A stretch of DNA of 64,000 nt from Homarus americanus. Its lineage: Eukaryota; Arthropoda; Malacostraca; Decapoda; Nephropidae. Under the pieces are notes generated by a model. It saw only the letters and a list, made by a program, of their open reading frames with translations, searched no databases and had not been told where the DNA came from. Shown piece by piece: positions 52,754 through 64,000 of the stretch. Where the stretch lies: contig NW_024748870.1 of NCBI RefSeq assembly GCF_018991925.1, forward strand, positions 4,865,276 to 4,929,275. The letters run 5' to 3'. The stretch's first letter is position 1; every line of letters starts with the position of its first letter. The translations under genes and the position numbers were made by a program.

Positions 52754-52842
52754 CTAGGATAGCTACTTACATATTAGGATATTTAATATTAAGGTAATAG
52801 AATTGTGGCGAACGTGTGGCTATTGGGGGAGGTTGCAGGAAA
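52754..52842 (+). repeat. Dispersed repeat C, copy 2
   Basis: Matches 6305-6393 in the same orientation with roughly ten differences. It starts about 90 bp after the retroelement domain at 52.05-52.66 kb, so it could be that element's 3' sequence. Confidence 0.8.
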
Positions 52843-52997
52843 TGACTTTGATACTCGGTTAATGTTTCTCCTGCCCTGCCGACTGGACTGAGGTGATGCC
52901 AGTATACTGTACTGTTCATTGAAGCTCCTCTGTATGTAGTAATGGGTAGAAGGAGAGGTAAAGGAAAAATGTTGATGAAGAGAAAAAATAAGTAGAA

Positions 52998-54345
52998 AGA
53001 GGGTAGGAGAACAGACTGGTAGAAGGATAGAAGACTGGTAGAAGGATAGAAGACTGGTAGAAGGATAGAAGACTGGTAGAAGGGTAGGAGAACAGACTGG
53101 TAAAAGGTTAGAAGAAGAGACTGGTAGAAGGGTAGAAGACTGGTAGAAGGGTAGAAGACTGGTAGAAGGGTAGAAGACTGGTAGAAGGGTAGAAGACTGG
53201 TAGAAGGGTAGAAGAAGAGACTGAAGAAGGTAGAAGACTGGTAGAAGGGTAGAAGAAGAGACTGGTAGAAGGGTAGAAGAAGAGACTGATAGAAGAGTAG
53301 CAGAAGAGACTGGTAGAAGGATAGAAGACTGGGAGAAGGGTAGGAGAAGAGACTGGTAGAAGGGTGGAAGACTGGTAGAAGGGTATGAGAAGAGACTGAT
53401 AGAAGGATAGAAGACCGGGAGAAGGGTAGAAGAAGAGACTGGTAGAAGGGTGGCAGAAGAGACTGGTAGAAGGGTGAAGAAGAGACTGATAGAAGAGTAG
53501 CAGAAGAGACTGATAGAAGGATAGAAGAGGATGGTAGAAGGGTAGCAGAAGAGACTGGTAGAAGGGTGAAGAAGAGACTGGTAGAAGGATAGAAGACTGG
53601 GAGAAGGGTAGAAGAACAGACTGGTAGAAGGGTAGAAGACTGGTAGGCGGGCAGCGTAAGAGACTGGTAGAAGGCAGAAGACTGGTAGAAGGTAGCAGAA
53701 GAGACTGGTAGAAGGGTAGAAGAAGAGACTGATAGAAGAGTAGCAGAAGACCGATAGAAGAGTATAGCAGAAGAGACTGGTAGAAGGATAGAAGAGGATG
53801 GTAGAAGGGTAGCAGAAGAGACTGGGTAGAAGGGTAGAAGAAGAGACTGGTAGAAGGGTAGAAGAAGAGACTGGTAGAAGAGGTAAAGAGAATTACAGAA
53901 GGATACAAGACTGGTAGAAGGATACAAGACTGGTGAAGTGTGCAGAAGGAGACTGGTAGACGGGTAGGAAAAGAGACTGGTGGAAGGATAGAAGAAGAGA
54001 CTGGTAGAAGGGTAGCAGAAGAGACTGGTAGAAGGGTAGAAGACTGGTAGAATGGTAGGAGAAGAGACTGGTAGAAGGGTAGTAGAAGAGACTGGTAGAA
54101 GAGTAGAAGAAGAGACTGGTAGAAGGGTAGTAGAAGAGACTGGTAGAAGGGTAGTAGAAGAGACTGGTAGAAGAGTAGAAGAAGAGACTGGTAAAAGGGT
54201 AAAAGACTGGTAGATGGATAGAAGAGGAGACTGGTAAAAGGGTAGGGGAACAGACTGGTAGAAGAGTGGCAGAAGAGACTGGTAGAAGAGTGGCAGAAGA
54301 GACTGGTAGAAGGGTAGAAGACTGGTAGAAGGGAAAGGAGAAGAC
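52998..54345. repeat. Minisatellite of about 19 and 22-24 bp units
   Basis: About 1.35 kb of imperfect copies of ACTGGTAGAAGGGTAGAAG and a longer form with an added AGAAGAG. Unit lengths are not multiples of three. The minus strand lacks stop triplets in all frames of the unit, which explains the 526-codon open frame (SLLPFYQS and TLLPVSS repeats); it is not a gene. Confidence 0.9.
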
Positions 54346-54879
54346 ACTGTTAGAAGGCTGAGAGAAGGTAGAAAATTGTTGTAGAAGGAGGCGACTGCTG
54401 TAGTTTCATTTACAGCTCTTTGAATGCCAGTGCTGAGTAATTGACTGGTTCACCGATTTACTGAGACAATGTTTTGATCAATCACTACATGACTCAGCTA
54501 CAATCATATATCTCCCTTTCTGTCGCTGTCACTTTGTCTCTCTATGGGTATTTTTATGCCTGTCTCTCTACCTTCCTGTCTCTCTCGTTATTTCTCTTAA
54601 CTCCCGTCTGCCAGTCTATCTATCTTACCTGTCTCTCCTTTCAGTCTCTATCTTCATCTCACTTTATCTTTCATTCTCATTCCTGTGTTATTCTCTCTCT
54701 CCTTCACGCGTTTTTTTTCTGTACCGACTGAAGACTTGGGGTGGGTTAAAAAGATGTGACACTGCAAAATACAGAGAAAAGTCCCCATCAACCCTCTATC
54801 ACGACCCTTGTATCAAACCACACACATAAGAACACTAACCCAACCTACATATACCTTATCATAAGACACACACAACCCC

Positions 54880-54990
54880 CACCCACCTCCCCACCTGCAA
54901 AGACAATATTGACCACTACACCCACCCCACAAAATCACCTCCACCCAACCCCTCCTCCACCCGGAATCCCCTCCCACAAAAAAAAAAAGT
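54880..54990 (+). other. CCACCC-rich and purine-rich low complexity
   Basis: CACCCACCTCCCC-type sequence followed by A runs. From 55310 to 55515 it becomes GA-rich (GGAGGAGGAAGAGAGAGAGG). No gene seen. Confidence 0.6.
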
Positions 54991-55544
54991 TAAATAAAAA
55001 AAAATCACACCTAAAAGCTTTAATGAAGAACATGGAACATAAATCTTAGCTAATCGGGATATACAAAAGCAGTATTTGTTCTATAAGGCGTATTATCCCG
55101 CGGCGGAGTCACCATATTGGAAGTGCAGATAACGGAAAGCCAATCACAAGCAGTAACTCACTCATTTACCAATAATCGCCTCACCGGATTATTGAGGGAA
55201 AGTCCTGTCTATCCCGAGTAGCTGTGGGGAGCGGGGGGGGGGGTGAAAAAAAATCCCACCCAAAATTTTTTTTAGGATTTGCTGAAGGTGGGAAATGTTA
55301 ATGGTAGATATTGTAGAAAAAAGGAGGAGGAAGAGAGAGAGGAAGACACGAGGAAGGAGATTTATAGACGAAAAGTAATGAGAATGAAGCTAAGAAGAAA
55401 TCCTGGTAAGAGACAATCTGAGAAAGAAATAGAAAGACAGAGGGAAAGACAGAGGCAAAAAGAAAAAGTCACTCAAGAGAAAGGGAGAGAGAAACAGAGA
55501 TAGAGAGAGAGAAAAAAAACCAGGAACGTAGGACTCACTTGATG

Positions 55545-56330
55545 ATGTAAATATTTTATAAGGCAAAGTAAATAATGATATACAAATAAATGTGCAGGAT
55601 TACTGAATAAAAAAATAATATTAGTAATAATACAGAAAAGAGACAGAAAGAAAGAGAGAGAAAAAATATAAATGCTGAACTTAGTTGATATAGTAAATAG
55701 TTCATAAGGTAAAATAAATAGAGATATGTACATGAATAAACATCCAGGTTTTCCAGAGAGTAGTAAGTTTTAATAGAAGTAAAGAGATGAATAAACATGT
55801 AATAATGAATACACTTTAATTTGATAGAGTAGTTAGGATGTTTACACACCACTCACTACGTGCGACGATAGTGAAGGCGTTGGAGTATCAACCACACTAT
55901 CTATATGTGCCAAAGACTAACACTTCAGTGCCTCGTGTCCCCACCATCCTATAGGGCCAACTACTGTAAGTTTATTAGTTTCTACACTATATGTCTATGC
56001 AGTATATGATAGCTTTGAGAAAATCAGAAACATATCCTTTCAATCTAAATATATAAATAAAATATATGAAGAAAAGTCATTGATTTACCTTATAAATGGA
56101 GATTTCAATAGAATTAACAAAATGGAATAGAGGGATAGGCTGATGAACCAAATAGCTAATAAAGTAAAATAAATAAGCAAACTATAGGAAGAAAAGGAAA
56201 AAAATAAAAAAATAAAAATAGAGGAATATAGATGAGATTTTATGCAGTAAACAAAGACTAAACTAAACATTTGATAAAGTAAAATAAACAATGATACACA
56301 AATAACGATCCAGGAATACTAAGTCAAATC
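55545..56330 (+). repeat. Decayed long-period repeat
   Basis: A segment like AAAGTAAAATAAACAATGAT, ACACAAATAA and a CCAGGA end recurs near 55568, 55709, 56163 and 56278. Spacings of about 115-150 bp or multiples suggest an old satellite. Confidence 0.4.
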
Positions 56331-56979
56331 CGAATTGAAAAAGAAGGCGCAATTGATACACATCTTTACAACAAGTTACTATACACAAGTAGTTGATCAT
56401 TAAAATGCAAAAACATTCAAATAAAGAAGATTAAAGACAAAATTTGAAGGCCAAGTGAATGTTACCTTAGATTAATTATTGATAAACAGTATCATTTACT
56501 AGTAAGGTTATCAAGGCATAAGACAAACGGAATATAGAAGTAAAAAAAAACACCTACTAAAAACAATGTATATATTGATAGGTATAGATAACTTTGATAG
56601 GTATATGTATTCATAGATCCATAGGAAGGAAGATAAACTAATATAATTAGGAATAGGAAATTAAATTATAAAAAGAGATGTAGATAAATGTACAGATAGA
56701 AGGATAGAATGTTAAGCTCATCGTGGAGATAGACAGACTGAGCGAGTGGCACACAGAGATAGATAAACATCACAATAGATGAAAAGTCAGATATACAGAA
56801 AATGTTATATAGCACCATAGATTGACTGCTCCATTGATATATATTGAGATAGATATAATCCACAGTATAGCGTCATTACAGTCATTTAGCTTGAGTGTGT
56901 TCGCTAACATGCAGACGAAATTACACAACTTTTTGCCGTAATTCAACTTGGTGTGAATGAAGCTACAACTACCGCCAAC

Positions 56980-57140
56980 ACTTGCTCGTTACACCTGCGC
57001 GTTACACCTGCGTGTTGTACCTGCGTAGTACTCGTTCGTTTTACACCTGTTTTTACACATTCATATTGTACCTGCAGGTATTCTACATGTTGCACCTGCT
57101 TGTCACTCTCCTGTGCTCATCTGTATGGCACACCTGAGCT
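56980..57140 (+). repeat. Imperfect repeat rich in CACCTG
   Basis: Seven ACCTG occurrences in about 150 bp, most inside GTTACACCTGCG-like or TTGTACCTGCAG-like units. The open frame across it (Cys/Thr-rich) follows from the repeat. Confidence 0.55.
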
Positions 57141-57737
57141 TTACATTTGAGTAGCACTAGTACAGTGTTACCAACGTGTACTATAACCTCTTGATTGAAC
57201 GAGTGTGATTGAGACAAGTAGTGTATGAGAGTATCAGTAACAGGTATGAGCATGCGAACTTAGAATAGTCCTGGACTTAAATAAACGTCTTCAATAATCT
57301 TCACTGCTGTAGCTTCTCTTCTCGTTATCAGTTTTGTTTCATTTGTAGTTCTAATAATGGTGAATGAAACTTAAGAAAATAAAGCATAAAAAATAAAAGC
57401 CCAGGCACAATGTTTTCAGTTGAATATACATATGCACATACATGTGTGTGTTTCCGTGTGTGCATATGGATATGCATGAATAAATTTACTATTTTCTGTA
57501 AAAGAAGCAAAAAATTTCCAACAATATTAAGATACAATATCTAAGCCTATGTATCCCTACTGAAACTCTCCCGACGTAATCAACACCACGAAATATAGTG
57601 CAGACTTTAGGCAATAGTCGAACTATGTATGTGTGGATCACCTGATGAACAGGTTATGATAGATTGTTAGATTAGGTGATGTATGGTTAGGTTAGCAATT
57701 GAATGTTTAATCAGCAGGTGACACACACACACATTTA

Positions 57738-57747
57738 AATATATATA

Positions 57748-57815
<68 letters not shown>

Positions 57816-57828
57816 TATATATATATAT
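57738..57828. repeat. (TA)n array with TTT/AAA interruptions
   Basis: Abuts the reversed family B copy. Confidence 0.93.
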
Positions 57829-58015
57829 CTTCATAGAATCACACAGGAAAATGGGAAAAAATGGAGCACCTTAGCATTCGTCTTTATTTAAGACATCTTC
57901 AGAGGCAATTGAATTACAAGGACTGAGAGAGAGCTTATGTACACAGGGTGACCTTACAAAACATGAGGTCAGGTCAAAGGCGTATTTTTTATGCACTTTT
58001 CCATTGTGGATTTAC

Positions 58016-58016
<1 letters not shown>
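57829..58016 (-). repeat. Family B copy, reversed
   Basis: On the minus strand it contains TTGCCTCTGAAGATGTCTTA, AATAAAGACGAATGCTAAGG and TTTTCCTGTGTGATTCTATG, plus a part matching 47.15 kb (CCCTGTGTACATAAGCTCTC). Flanked by (TA)n, and followed by family A copies as at 43.7-44.1 kb. Confidence 0.75.

Positions 58017-58073
<57 letters not shown>
58017..58073. repeat. (TA)n between B and A copies
   Basis: About 55 bp linking the two elements, as at 43.9 kb. Confidence 0.95.
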
Positions 58074-58075
<2 letters not shown>

Positions 58076-58153
58076 CAATGAGTACAGTCTGTACTCACCC
58101 CTGAAGATAATTACACCTTGGGAATCTTTCCAGGATCACGCGCACAGTGATTT

Positions 58154-58160
<7 letters not shown>
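58074..58160 (+). repeat. Family A copy, deleted
   Basis: Matches GTACTCACCCCTGAAGAT, then AATTACACCTTGGGAAT, with the GAAAGCGC part lost. It ends ATCACGCGCACAGTGATTTA and runs into (TA)n. Confidence 0.75.

Positions 58161-58224
<64 letters not shown>
58159..58224. repeat. (TA)n between two A copies
   Basis: About 65 bp. Confidence 0.95.
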
Positions 58225-58227
<3 letters not shown>

Positions 58228-58357
58228 AATATTCATCAGGGGTGAGTACAGTCTGTACTCACCCTGAAGATGAATTACACGAAAGCGCTTGGGAACCCTG
58301 TGTTTTCTTTCCTGGTTATCAGCATATACCTAGATCACGCGCACCTAGTGATTTATT

Positions 58358-58362
<5 letters not shown>
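58225..58362 (+). repeat. Family A copy with palindromic 5' part
   Basis: Starts GGGGTGAGTACAG / CTGTACTCACCC about a single central base, then CTGAAGATGAATTACACGAA, AGCGCTTGGGAAC, GGTTATCAGCATATACCTAG and ATCACGCGCACC. (TA)n on both sides. Confidence 0.78.

Positions 58363-58444
<82 letters not shown>
58361..58444. repeat. (TA)n right of an A copy
   Basis: About 84 bp. Confidence 0.95.
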
Positions 58445-58447
<3 letters not shown>

Positions 58448-59171
58448 CAAAGTACTTCCACTTTGCCTTAGAATGTAGAACTACACTCCTGAAAGTTACA
58501 GAAAAACGTCAAAAAGGTAAATGTTAGGGTATCAGGTGATGAAACCCTGGGACTATAGTGGGAGGTGAGCGGTAGAGGAGTGTGCCGTGCACCAGAGCCA
58601 CTGTTGATGCTCTGGCTTACCCACTCATCCCGCTCCGCCCTCACCGCCACCCATGAACCACTCACTCACGCATTCATTTGTCTTTTTTTGTATTTCACGT
58701 TTCGTTGGTTATTTATATGGATAAAAATTATGAACATAGTGAGAAAGGAAAGATTAAGTGGAGGGAAGCGGAGAGTGTGAATTGTTAGATGATGCTACGT
58801 AGGGTAGCTTACTACGGCTCAAAAACACCCCCAAGAAAGAGAGAAAGGAAGGCAACAAGGCGTGTTTCGTTGTCAGGATGAATTTAGCCCCTGAAATCCC
58901 GGCTTTTGTAAGGGCCACCTACTCCATAAAAAGCATATCTAGCTTTTCCCTCTTTCCGGTTCTAGTTTAGTGTGTAGTGTGGCTCCCCCAGCACACACAC
59001 ACTCACTCACCCACTTATACAAAAAATATAAGTTTTGGTCTGTTACGACCCGTTGTCAATCCCAGGCCAGCGGACAGGCTGGCTCACAGCCCCGTGGGAT
59101 GCAAGTCTAACTTTTTCTTTCTTTTAGGGTCTCAGAGAAACAGAACCACGACTTTTTTATACCAAGAGTTT

Positions 59172-59175
<4 letters not shown>

Positions 59176-59251
<76 letters not shown>
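59176..59251. repeat. (TA)n left of an A copy
   Basis: About 75 bp. Confidence 0.95.
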
Positions 59252-59255
<4 letters not shown>

Positions 59256-59399
59256 ATCACTGAAGAGTGAGGGTGAGACCTGGTCTCACCCTCCTCTGTA
59301 TATATACACCTTGGTTTGTATTTTCTTTAGTCTGTACTCACCCCTGAAGATGTGAATTACACGAAAGCGCTTTGGGAACTTCGTGTTTTCTTTTCTTTT

Positions 59400-59402
<3 letters not shown>
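59252..59402 (+). repeat. Family A copy with a different hairpin
   Basis: The 5' part has a GAGGGTGAGACC / GGTCTCACCCTC hairpin (about 59268-59293). It is followed by GTCTGTACTCACCCCTGAAG, ATGTGAATTACACGAAAGCG and TTCGTGTTTTCTTTT. The intact CTGAAGA..GAAAGC core is present. (TA)n on both sides. Confidence 0.78.

Positions 59403-59474
<72 letters not shown>
59403..59474. repeat. (TA)n between an A copy and the RT fragment
   Basis: About 72 bp, directly against the 5' end of the reverse transcriptase fragment. Confidence 0.95.
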
Positions 59475-59481
<7 letters not shown>

Positions 59482-60190
59482 AGTTGTAAGTGATAATGAA
59501 GGACTAAATGTTAATGGTAAAGTAATATCAGATATATGCTGTGCAGATGATGCTGCTCTTATCACAGATAGTGAAGAGGCATTACAAAAACTCGTTAACA
59601 GATTAGCGGAAAAGAGTGAAAAATATGGTTTAAGAGTTAATGCTGTAAAGACTAGAGTAATGTTTTTTTTTTACCAAATTGGAAATAAATCCCCAAATAG
59701 GAATTTTGTTAGGTAACAGGGAACTTAAACAAGTCAAAAATTGTGTGTATTTGGGAAGTAACATTAGCTGTGATGGTAGATGTACGTAAGAAATCAAAAC
59801 AGGAATAGGACAAGCAAAAATCTGAAAGACCTAATGAAAAGGGACATTAACTTCAATTTGAGAAAAAAGCTTCTGAAAGTCTTTACATGATAAGGACTGA
59901 TGTATGGGTCAGAGCATGGACACTTTCAGGAGATACCAGAAAGAGGTTGGAGGTCTTTGAAATAAGCTACACTGACAGGAAAACAAATGATGAAATACTA
60001 CGATTAGCAAAAACTTCAAGAATAAATACTTGAAATGTATAGAAAAGAAGAATGAGAAACTTTGGTCATATAATTAGGGATTAAGGAATGATAACAGAAA
60101 TATTAAAGCAAAGATGAGGGTAGGAGAGCTAGGGGAAGGCAGAGACTAGGTTGGATGAGTTAAATTAAAAACTTGGTCCCCATAGAGATA
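59474..60190 (+). pseudogene. 5'-truncated LINE reverse transcriptase C-terminal fragment
   Basis: The first 80 codons are open: MREVVSDNEGLNVNGKVISD, then ICCADDAALITDSEEALQKL and VNRLAEKSEKYGLRVNAVKT. CADD at 59540-59551 stands in for the YADD catalytic box, and the downstream SEKYGLRVNAVKT is the usual next block. Beyond 59716 the frame is broken many times, but remnants of the standard tail can still be followed (LMYGSE.., RKRLEVFE, MRNFGHIIRD, GRQRLGWM). The 5' end is cut directly against a (TA)n array, so the fragment begins where the microsatellite stops. Confidence 0.75.
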
Positions 60191-60199
60191 CAAAACCTT

Positions 60200-61370
60200 A
60201 TGATATTTGTATAAACAGCCCAAGAACGTTTATCACCAGTTATCTAACCTAAGAAATTTGCTATCATATTTCTTATAATCATTTCATTAAGTCAGTTAGG
60301 CAAGTGATAGATATAGTAATTTTCTTACAGTTTTTCATGTATGTTAACTTTATTGAAGGAGCTCTGTGATTAAATGGAATCCAAAAAAAAATGACAAATA
60401 CTCTGGTCATAAAAGATTGATACAATGTGCCGAGTCTCAGGTATCTCTTGGTTTTCCCACCGAGCTTCTTGGTGAGAACATACTAAAAGTTTCACCTAGA
60501 TTTTGCTTCACTTTTATTATTAACAGTTGTGTCATAAATTCATTTTACTCTTCAAATACAATTAATTTTCTTACTATAAGCTTAACATGGAAATCAACAA
60601 AATATAATTGGCATAATGTTCTTGTAAGATTCACTCATTCACTATTGTCAAGCCACCCATTATATAAACATCACATCTAGTACCATAAAGTATATTAATC
60701 TTATTCGGTAACGAGAATAATGTTGTACAGTTTCATAGAGACATTAAATCTGTCATTCCACGGCGACGTTCTTCAAATTACTGTAAGTCTTACCCTCATA
60801 ACTTCTGAACCATGTCAAGTATATAACAAAATTTTCTCTCCTGTACCATTATATATAGATAAGTAACTTATATGGATTTTCGCTTCATATTCTTCACTAT
60901 AGTTATATAAATTAAATCTTACCAAATAATGTGCTGGAGAAGTTTATAACTTACCCGAGAAAACCGAATCAGATTACACAAACGAATAGTCATCAGTTCT
61001 ACCATTCTTCAACGATGCTCATATGATTATAAAAAAACACTCGACGTAATTTTCCGTACATCATTCCATCCTGTATCAGTGTTGTCGATTCAGTTCTACG
61101 ACGTTAGAACAGACACCAACAAGATAATGGTGCGTTGGTGATGTTCAAGACTTTTAATCATCATCTATGACTGTTTCTTCAATATTCCAAATTCCATCAA
61201 AGTTTTAAATGTCTCGTAAACTTTGTCTGTTGTTTTCTTGTCATACTTACATTCATTGTGGTGCTTTACCTGCTTATGTTCAGAAGTCACTACGGTAGCA
61301 TACTTACCCATGAACTAACTCAGTATACAGTAATTCTAGACGTAAGATTTGATGAATATTCGTGTTATAC
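60200..61370. other. Unassigned AT-rich DNA left of exon 1
   Basis: No repeat or coding signal beyond the tail of the reverse transcriptase fragment. Confidence 0.4.
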
Positions 61371-61374
61371 TCAC

Positions 61375-61444
61375 TGGCTGAAGCAGAGAAGACGACCGCC
61401 ATGAGAAGTAGCCATACCTGGTGACTTCTCTTCATCCTGATGAT
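61375..61444 (-). CDS. Candidate exon 1: signal peptide exon of a secreted protein
   Basis: Read on the minus strand, this segment has a good acceptor (ttctctttacag) ending at 61445, a 9-nt leader, an ATG at 61435, and 20 codons plus one base before a GTGAGT donor (phase 1). The peptide MKRSHQVWLLLMAVVFSASA is a textbook signal peptide: basic n-region, a hydrophobic core VWLLLMAVVF, and a small-residue SASA cleavage region. The acceptor in front of the ATG implies an upstream non-coding exon beyond 61445 that I cannot locate. The exon sits alone in AT-rich DNA. The next phase-compatible exon I found is at 37286, giving an intron of about 24 kb; further exons could lie between. Seen: ATG, hydrophobic segment, splice sites. 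Inferred: that it belongs to the same gene as the exons to the left. Confidence 0.6.
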
Positions 61445-61449
61445 CTGTA

Positions 61450-63740
61450 AAGAGAAGTGTTTTACTTAGCTAAAATCCTTCAATGTTCTACAGACTTATG
61501 AGTCGGAAATATCACATTAACAACGAGAATAAGTCTAAGAAAACACTATAGATGAGAAGCGAGAAAACATGATTTTCCTTATGGTTGATATACGTTCATT
61601 GTAGTATTTAATCAAAGTAAAGTATATACATAATCTTGTATACACGTTTTAGAAAGGAATTAAGATTTCAGTACATTTTGGATATATCTGAAGGAGAATT
61701 ATTACTTCCCTGTAGCAATCATAAGCTAAAGGAATGAGTACACAGTATGATACCGGGTATTATTAGATTATTTTCCACTGCACCTATTCAGAAATAATCT
61801 CAAATGTAGGAAGGTATAAGTTACATTTAGTGATGCCGTTATAATCAATACGTTCTAGTTACTTATGTTTATTTGTGTAGTGTGGTGCAGTGATTAGTGA
61901 GCACAGTGTAGCAGATGGCTTCTCCTGTGAAATCTTAGTGGTTCCAGTGGTAGGTTGTGTTAAATCATACATATTATTCCTACTGGTACATCCTTACTTT
62001 GATTTTCTAAACAATATGGTTGGTATAAGTAACGGTATAAACTAAATCAAAATTAGAAATGATAAATTCGTTCGATTATTCCCTAAAGGAGAGGAAAGGT
62101 GAAGAGATTGGCGAGAGAAATTAATTAAGCTTTGAAATAAGTGACTTTCACGAGAGTAAAGACCTTCTATAAAAGATGAATTAATTTATCTACTGATGTA
62201 TATAAAACAATTAACAAGTGTTTTCAGCAAGAATATTTTCCTCAAAATATTCATATATAAGTTACTTATTACCTTAATCCTTTCCTCTTGCCTTGTCTTT
62301 AACTGACATGTGAATTTATTATCTAGAATAATTAATACAAAGGATTTCATCATGCGATATAATACTTCATATCAAAGTTCTATTTTTCAGTTAATTTGTT
62401 TTCCCTTGGGTGATACTTAACCCTTGTCTTCGGGACAAGCCATTCACAATTATTTTTCTCAGCGCACATTTACTTATTAGTGTCTCAACTTATTGGTATT
62501 TTCCTTACAATTTATGGACGTTTTCACAGTTACGTATTATCACCCTTAATTGTCTTGGATTATATCAACAAACATCATTAGTTTAAACACAAAGTGGCAT
62601 AGTAATGAATCTTACACTCAGGTTAAGAACTGCACACACACACTAACAAATTACTACAATGTCTTAGAATATGTTAAACTGAGGCAAAAAGAAATCTCAA
62701 ATATGATGATGATAACTGAAAACTCGGACGAGCATAAGTAAATTCTTAAGAAATAACATTTAATTACTCTAAATGTGAAGCAGTGAAACCGTCAATCAGC
62801 CTTTAATTGAAATCTTAACTGAAACATTTAGACGAATGTTGAACGAACAATTAACTTTTGTTTGGTTCACTTATTGACATAGAGAAGTTACTTTCCTTAG
62901 ATTGGTATCATAAATCCTTTGCTCTATAACTAAAGTCATAATCAGCAAATAAGGAATATTTATGTACATTATTTCGACATAGACACTAACATACTGCATG
63001 GTTGAGTGCAATATTTCACAAATAACTTTTGTATTTTTATCTAGAATTGTCGTTTCTTATTTATGGTCCACGTGTGTTGGTTATGCTTGATCTCATAAAT
63101 TTTTTAAGAGATTGTGATTTATAATGTTCATGTTTAATGACCTAAAATCCTTCTTAGAAACATTTAAATTTACGTTCACTTATCCAAGAGTTACCTTTTG
63201 GGTTCAATTTTGCATTTATTTTCATTAGAACAAGTTTCAAATTATTTAAGATCCATATTATTATAATGAATTCTAGTATTTTCACTAAATCTATTATCCT
63301 CTTGTTGTTCTCATGTAAACTCTCTTGTTAACAATCATGTCAACAAATTTGTAATCGAATATTAGTTTTACAAATCATCCCCAACATTAGTTAGTCAACA
63401 GAAACTACAAAAAATGGCATAAGAAAAATATATAGGCAAAAATGGCATACTTCAGGAGACATTTAAATGCCATCATTAAAAGTCCATATCATTATTTATT
63501 ATAGGTATTGATGAGCTGAAGTTACGGCTTTTGTCACACTCACAATTAAGTCAAATTAAATTATGTATTCTGTTGAATGAACAATACATATGTGTAGTTT
63601 CTTACAGCCGTAATTGTGTCGTTATATAAAGAAAAACATTTTTGTTCCGCGGAAATGAATTATTTACAAAGATATATGATGTATGGAAGATAAAAAGAGA
63701 TTAGTAAAGATATACGATTAATACAATATATATATATACA
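61450..63740. other. Unassigned AT-rich DNA upstream of exon 1
   Basis: Should hold a non-coding first exon or part of its intron if the acceptor before 61444 is real. I could not pick one out, nor a promoter. Confidence 0.35.
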
Positions 63741-63744
63741 TATA

Positions 63745-63933
63745 TATGCAAGTAAATCACTGTAGGTGCGCGTGATCTAGGTATATGCTGATAACCACAA
63801 GGAAAGAAGAAACACGAAGTTCCCAAGCGCTGAAGATGTGAATTACACGAAAGCGCTTGGGAACTTCGTGTTTTCTTATTTCCTTGTGGTTATCAGCATA
63901 TACCTAGATCACGCGCACCTACAGTGATTTACT

Positions 63934-63940
<7 letters not shown>
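63745..63940. repeat. Family A fold-back element (nearly perfect palindrome)
   Basis: Left arm 63747-63831 and right arm 63852-63938 are reverse complements apart from about two differences, separated by a 20-nt loop that contains the GAAGATGTGAATTACACGAA core. Arms include CAAGTAAATCACTGTAGGTG, GGTTATCAGCATATACCTAG and TTCCCAAGCGCT. (TA)n flanks both sides. Confidence 0.85.

Positions 63941-64000
<60 letters not shown>
63938..64000. repeat. (TA)n array running off the window
   Basis: At least 63 bp; its right end is outside the window. Confidence 0.95.

Noticed and set aside
52767..54347. 526-codon minus-strand open frame
   Set aside because: It follows from a minisatellite whose unit has no stop in any minus-strand frame; unit lengths shift the frame repeatedly.

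Overview
The window looks like nuclear DNA of an arthropod, most likely a decapod crustacean. It is AT-rich and gene-poor. More than twenty (TA)n arrays of 50-180 bp and long (GT)n, (GA)n and (AAT)n arrays break it up, and interstitial TTAGG blocks (the arthropod telomere unit) occur near 42.5 and 48.3 kb. Nothing bacterial, viral, rRNA or CRISPR-like is visible. The decapod assignment is inference from repeat style, not from a diagnostic gene.

The minus strand carries what I read as one interrupted gene with very long introns. It starts with a convincing signal-peptide exon (ATG at 61435) and continues leftward through candidate exons at 37.1-37.3, 33.5, 32.9-33.0, 25.1-25.6, 22.1-22.3, 21.0-21.6 and 13.9-14.2 kb. 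The splice phases I worked out agree at every junction (1, 0, 2, 1, 0, 2, 1, 0), giving 632 codons if exon 5 is cut at its internal donor. The part from about 14 to 22 kb is the firmest; the small exons at 33 kb are the weakest. The product would be secreted, with a short ordered N-terminal part and a long Ser/Pro/Gln-rich tail. I recognise no family.

Mobile-element debris is the second theme. There are decayed non-LTR reverse transcriptase fragments at 50.4 and 59.5 kb, a conserved retroelement C-terminal domain with one stop at 52.05-52.66 kb, a tRNA-headed SINE at 22.6 kb, and a repeat shared between 6.3 and 52.75 kb.

The most unusual content is two short dispersed families, called A and B here. 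Copies lie at 17.9, 20.65, 43.7-44.1, 47.1-47.3, 57.8-59.4 and 63.75-63.94 kb. Most are bounded by (TA)n arrays, several are fold-back palindromes, and both families share a CTGAAGATG - hairpin - GAAAGC core that resembles, without exactly matching, a hammerhead ribozyme core. This suggests Penelope-like or retrozyme-like elements that seed microsatellites.

Layout: 1-13.9 kb, low-complexity DNA and no confident gene; 13.9-37.3 kb, most exons of the minus-strand gene plus microsatellites; 37.3-61.4 kb, the presumed first intron, holding satellites, telomere-like repeats, retroelement fragments and the A/B clusters; 61.4 kb, signal-peptide exon; 63.7-64 kb, a clean fold-back element running into (TA)n at the window edge.
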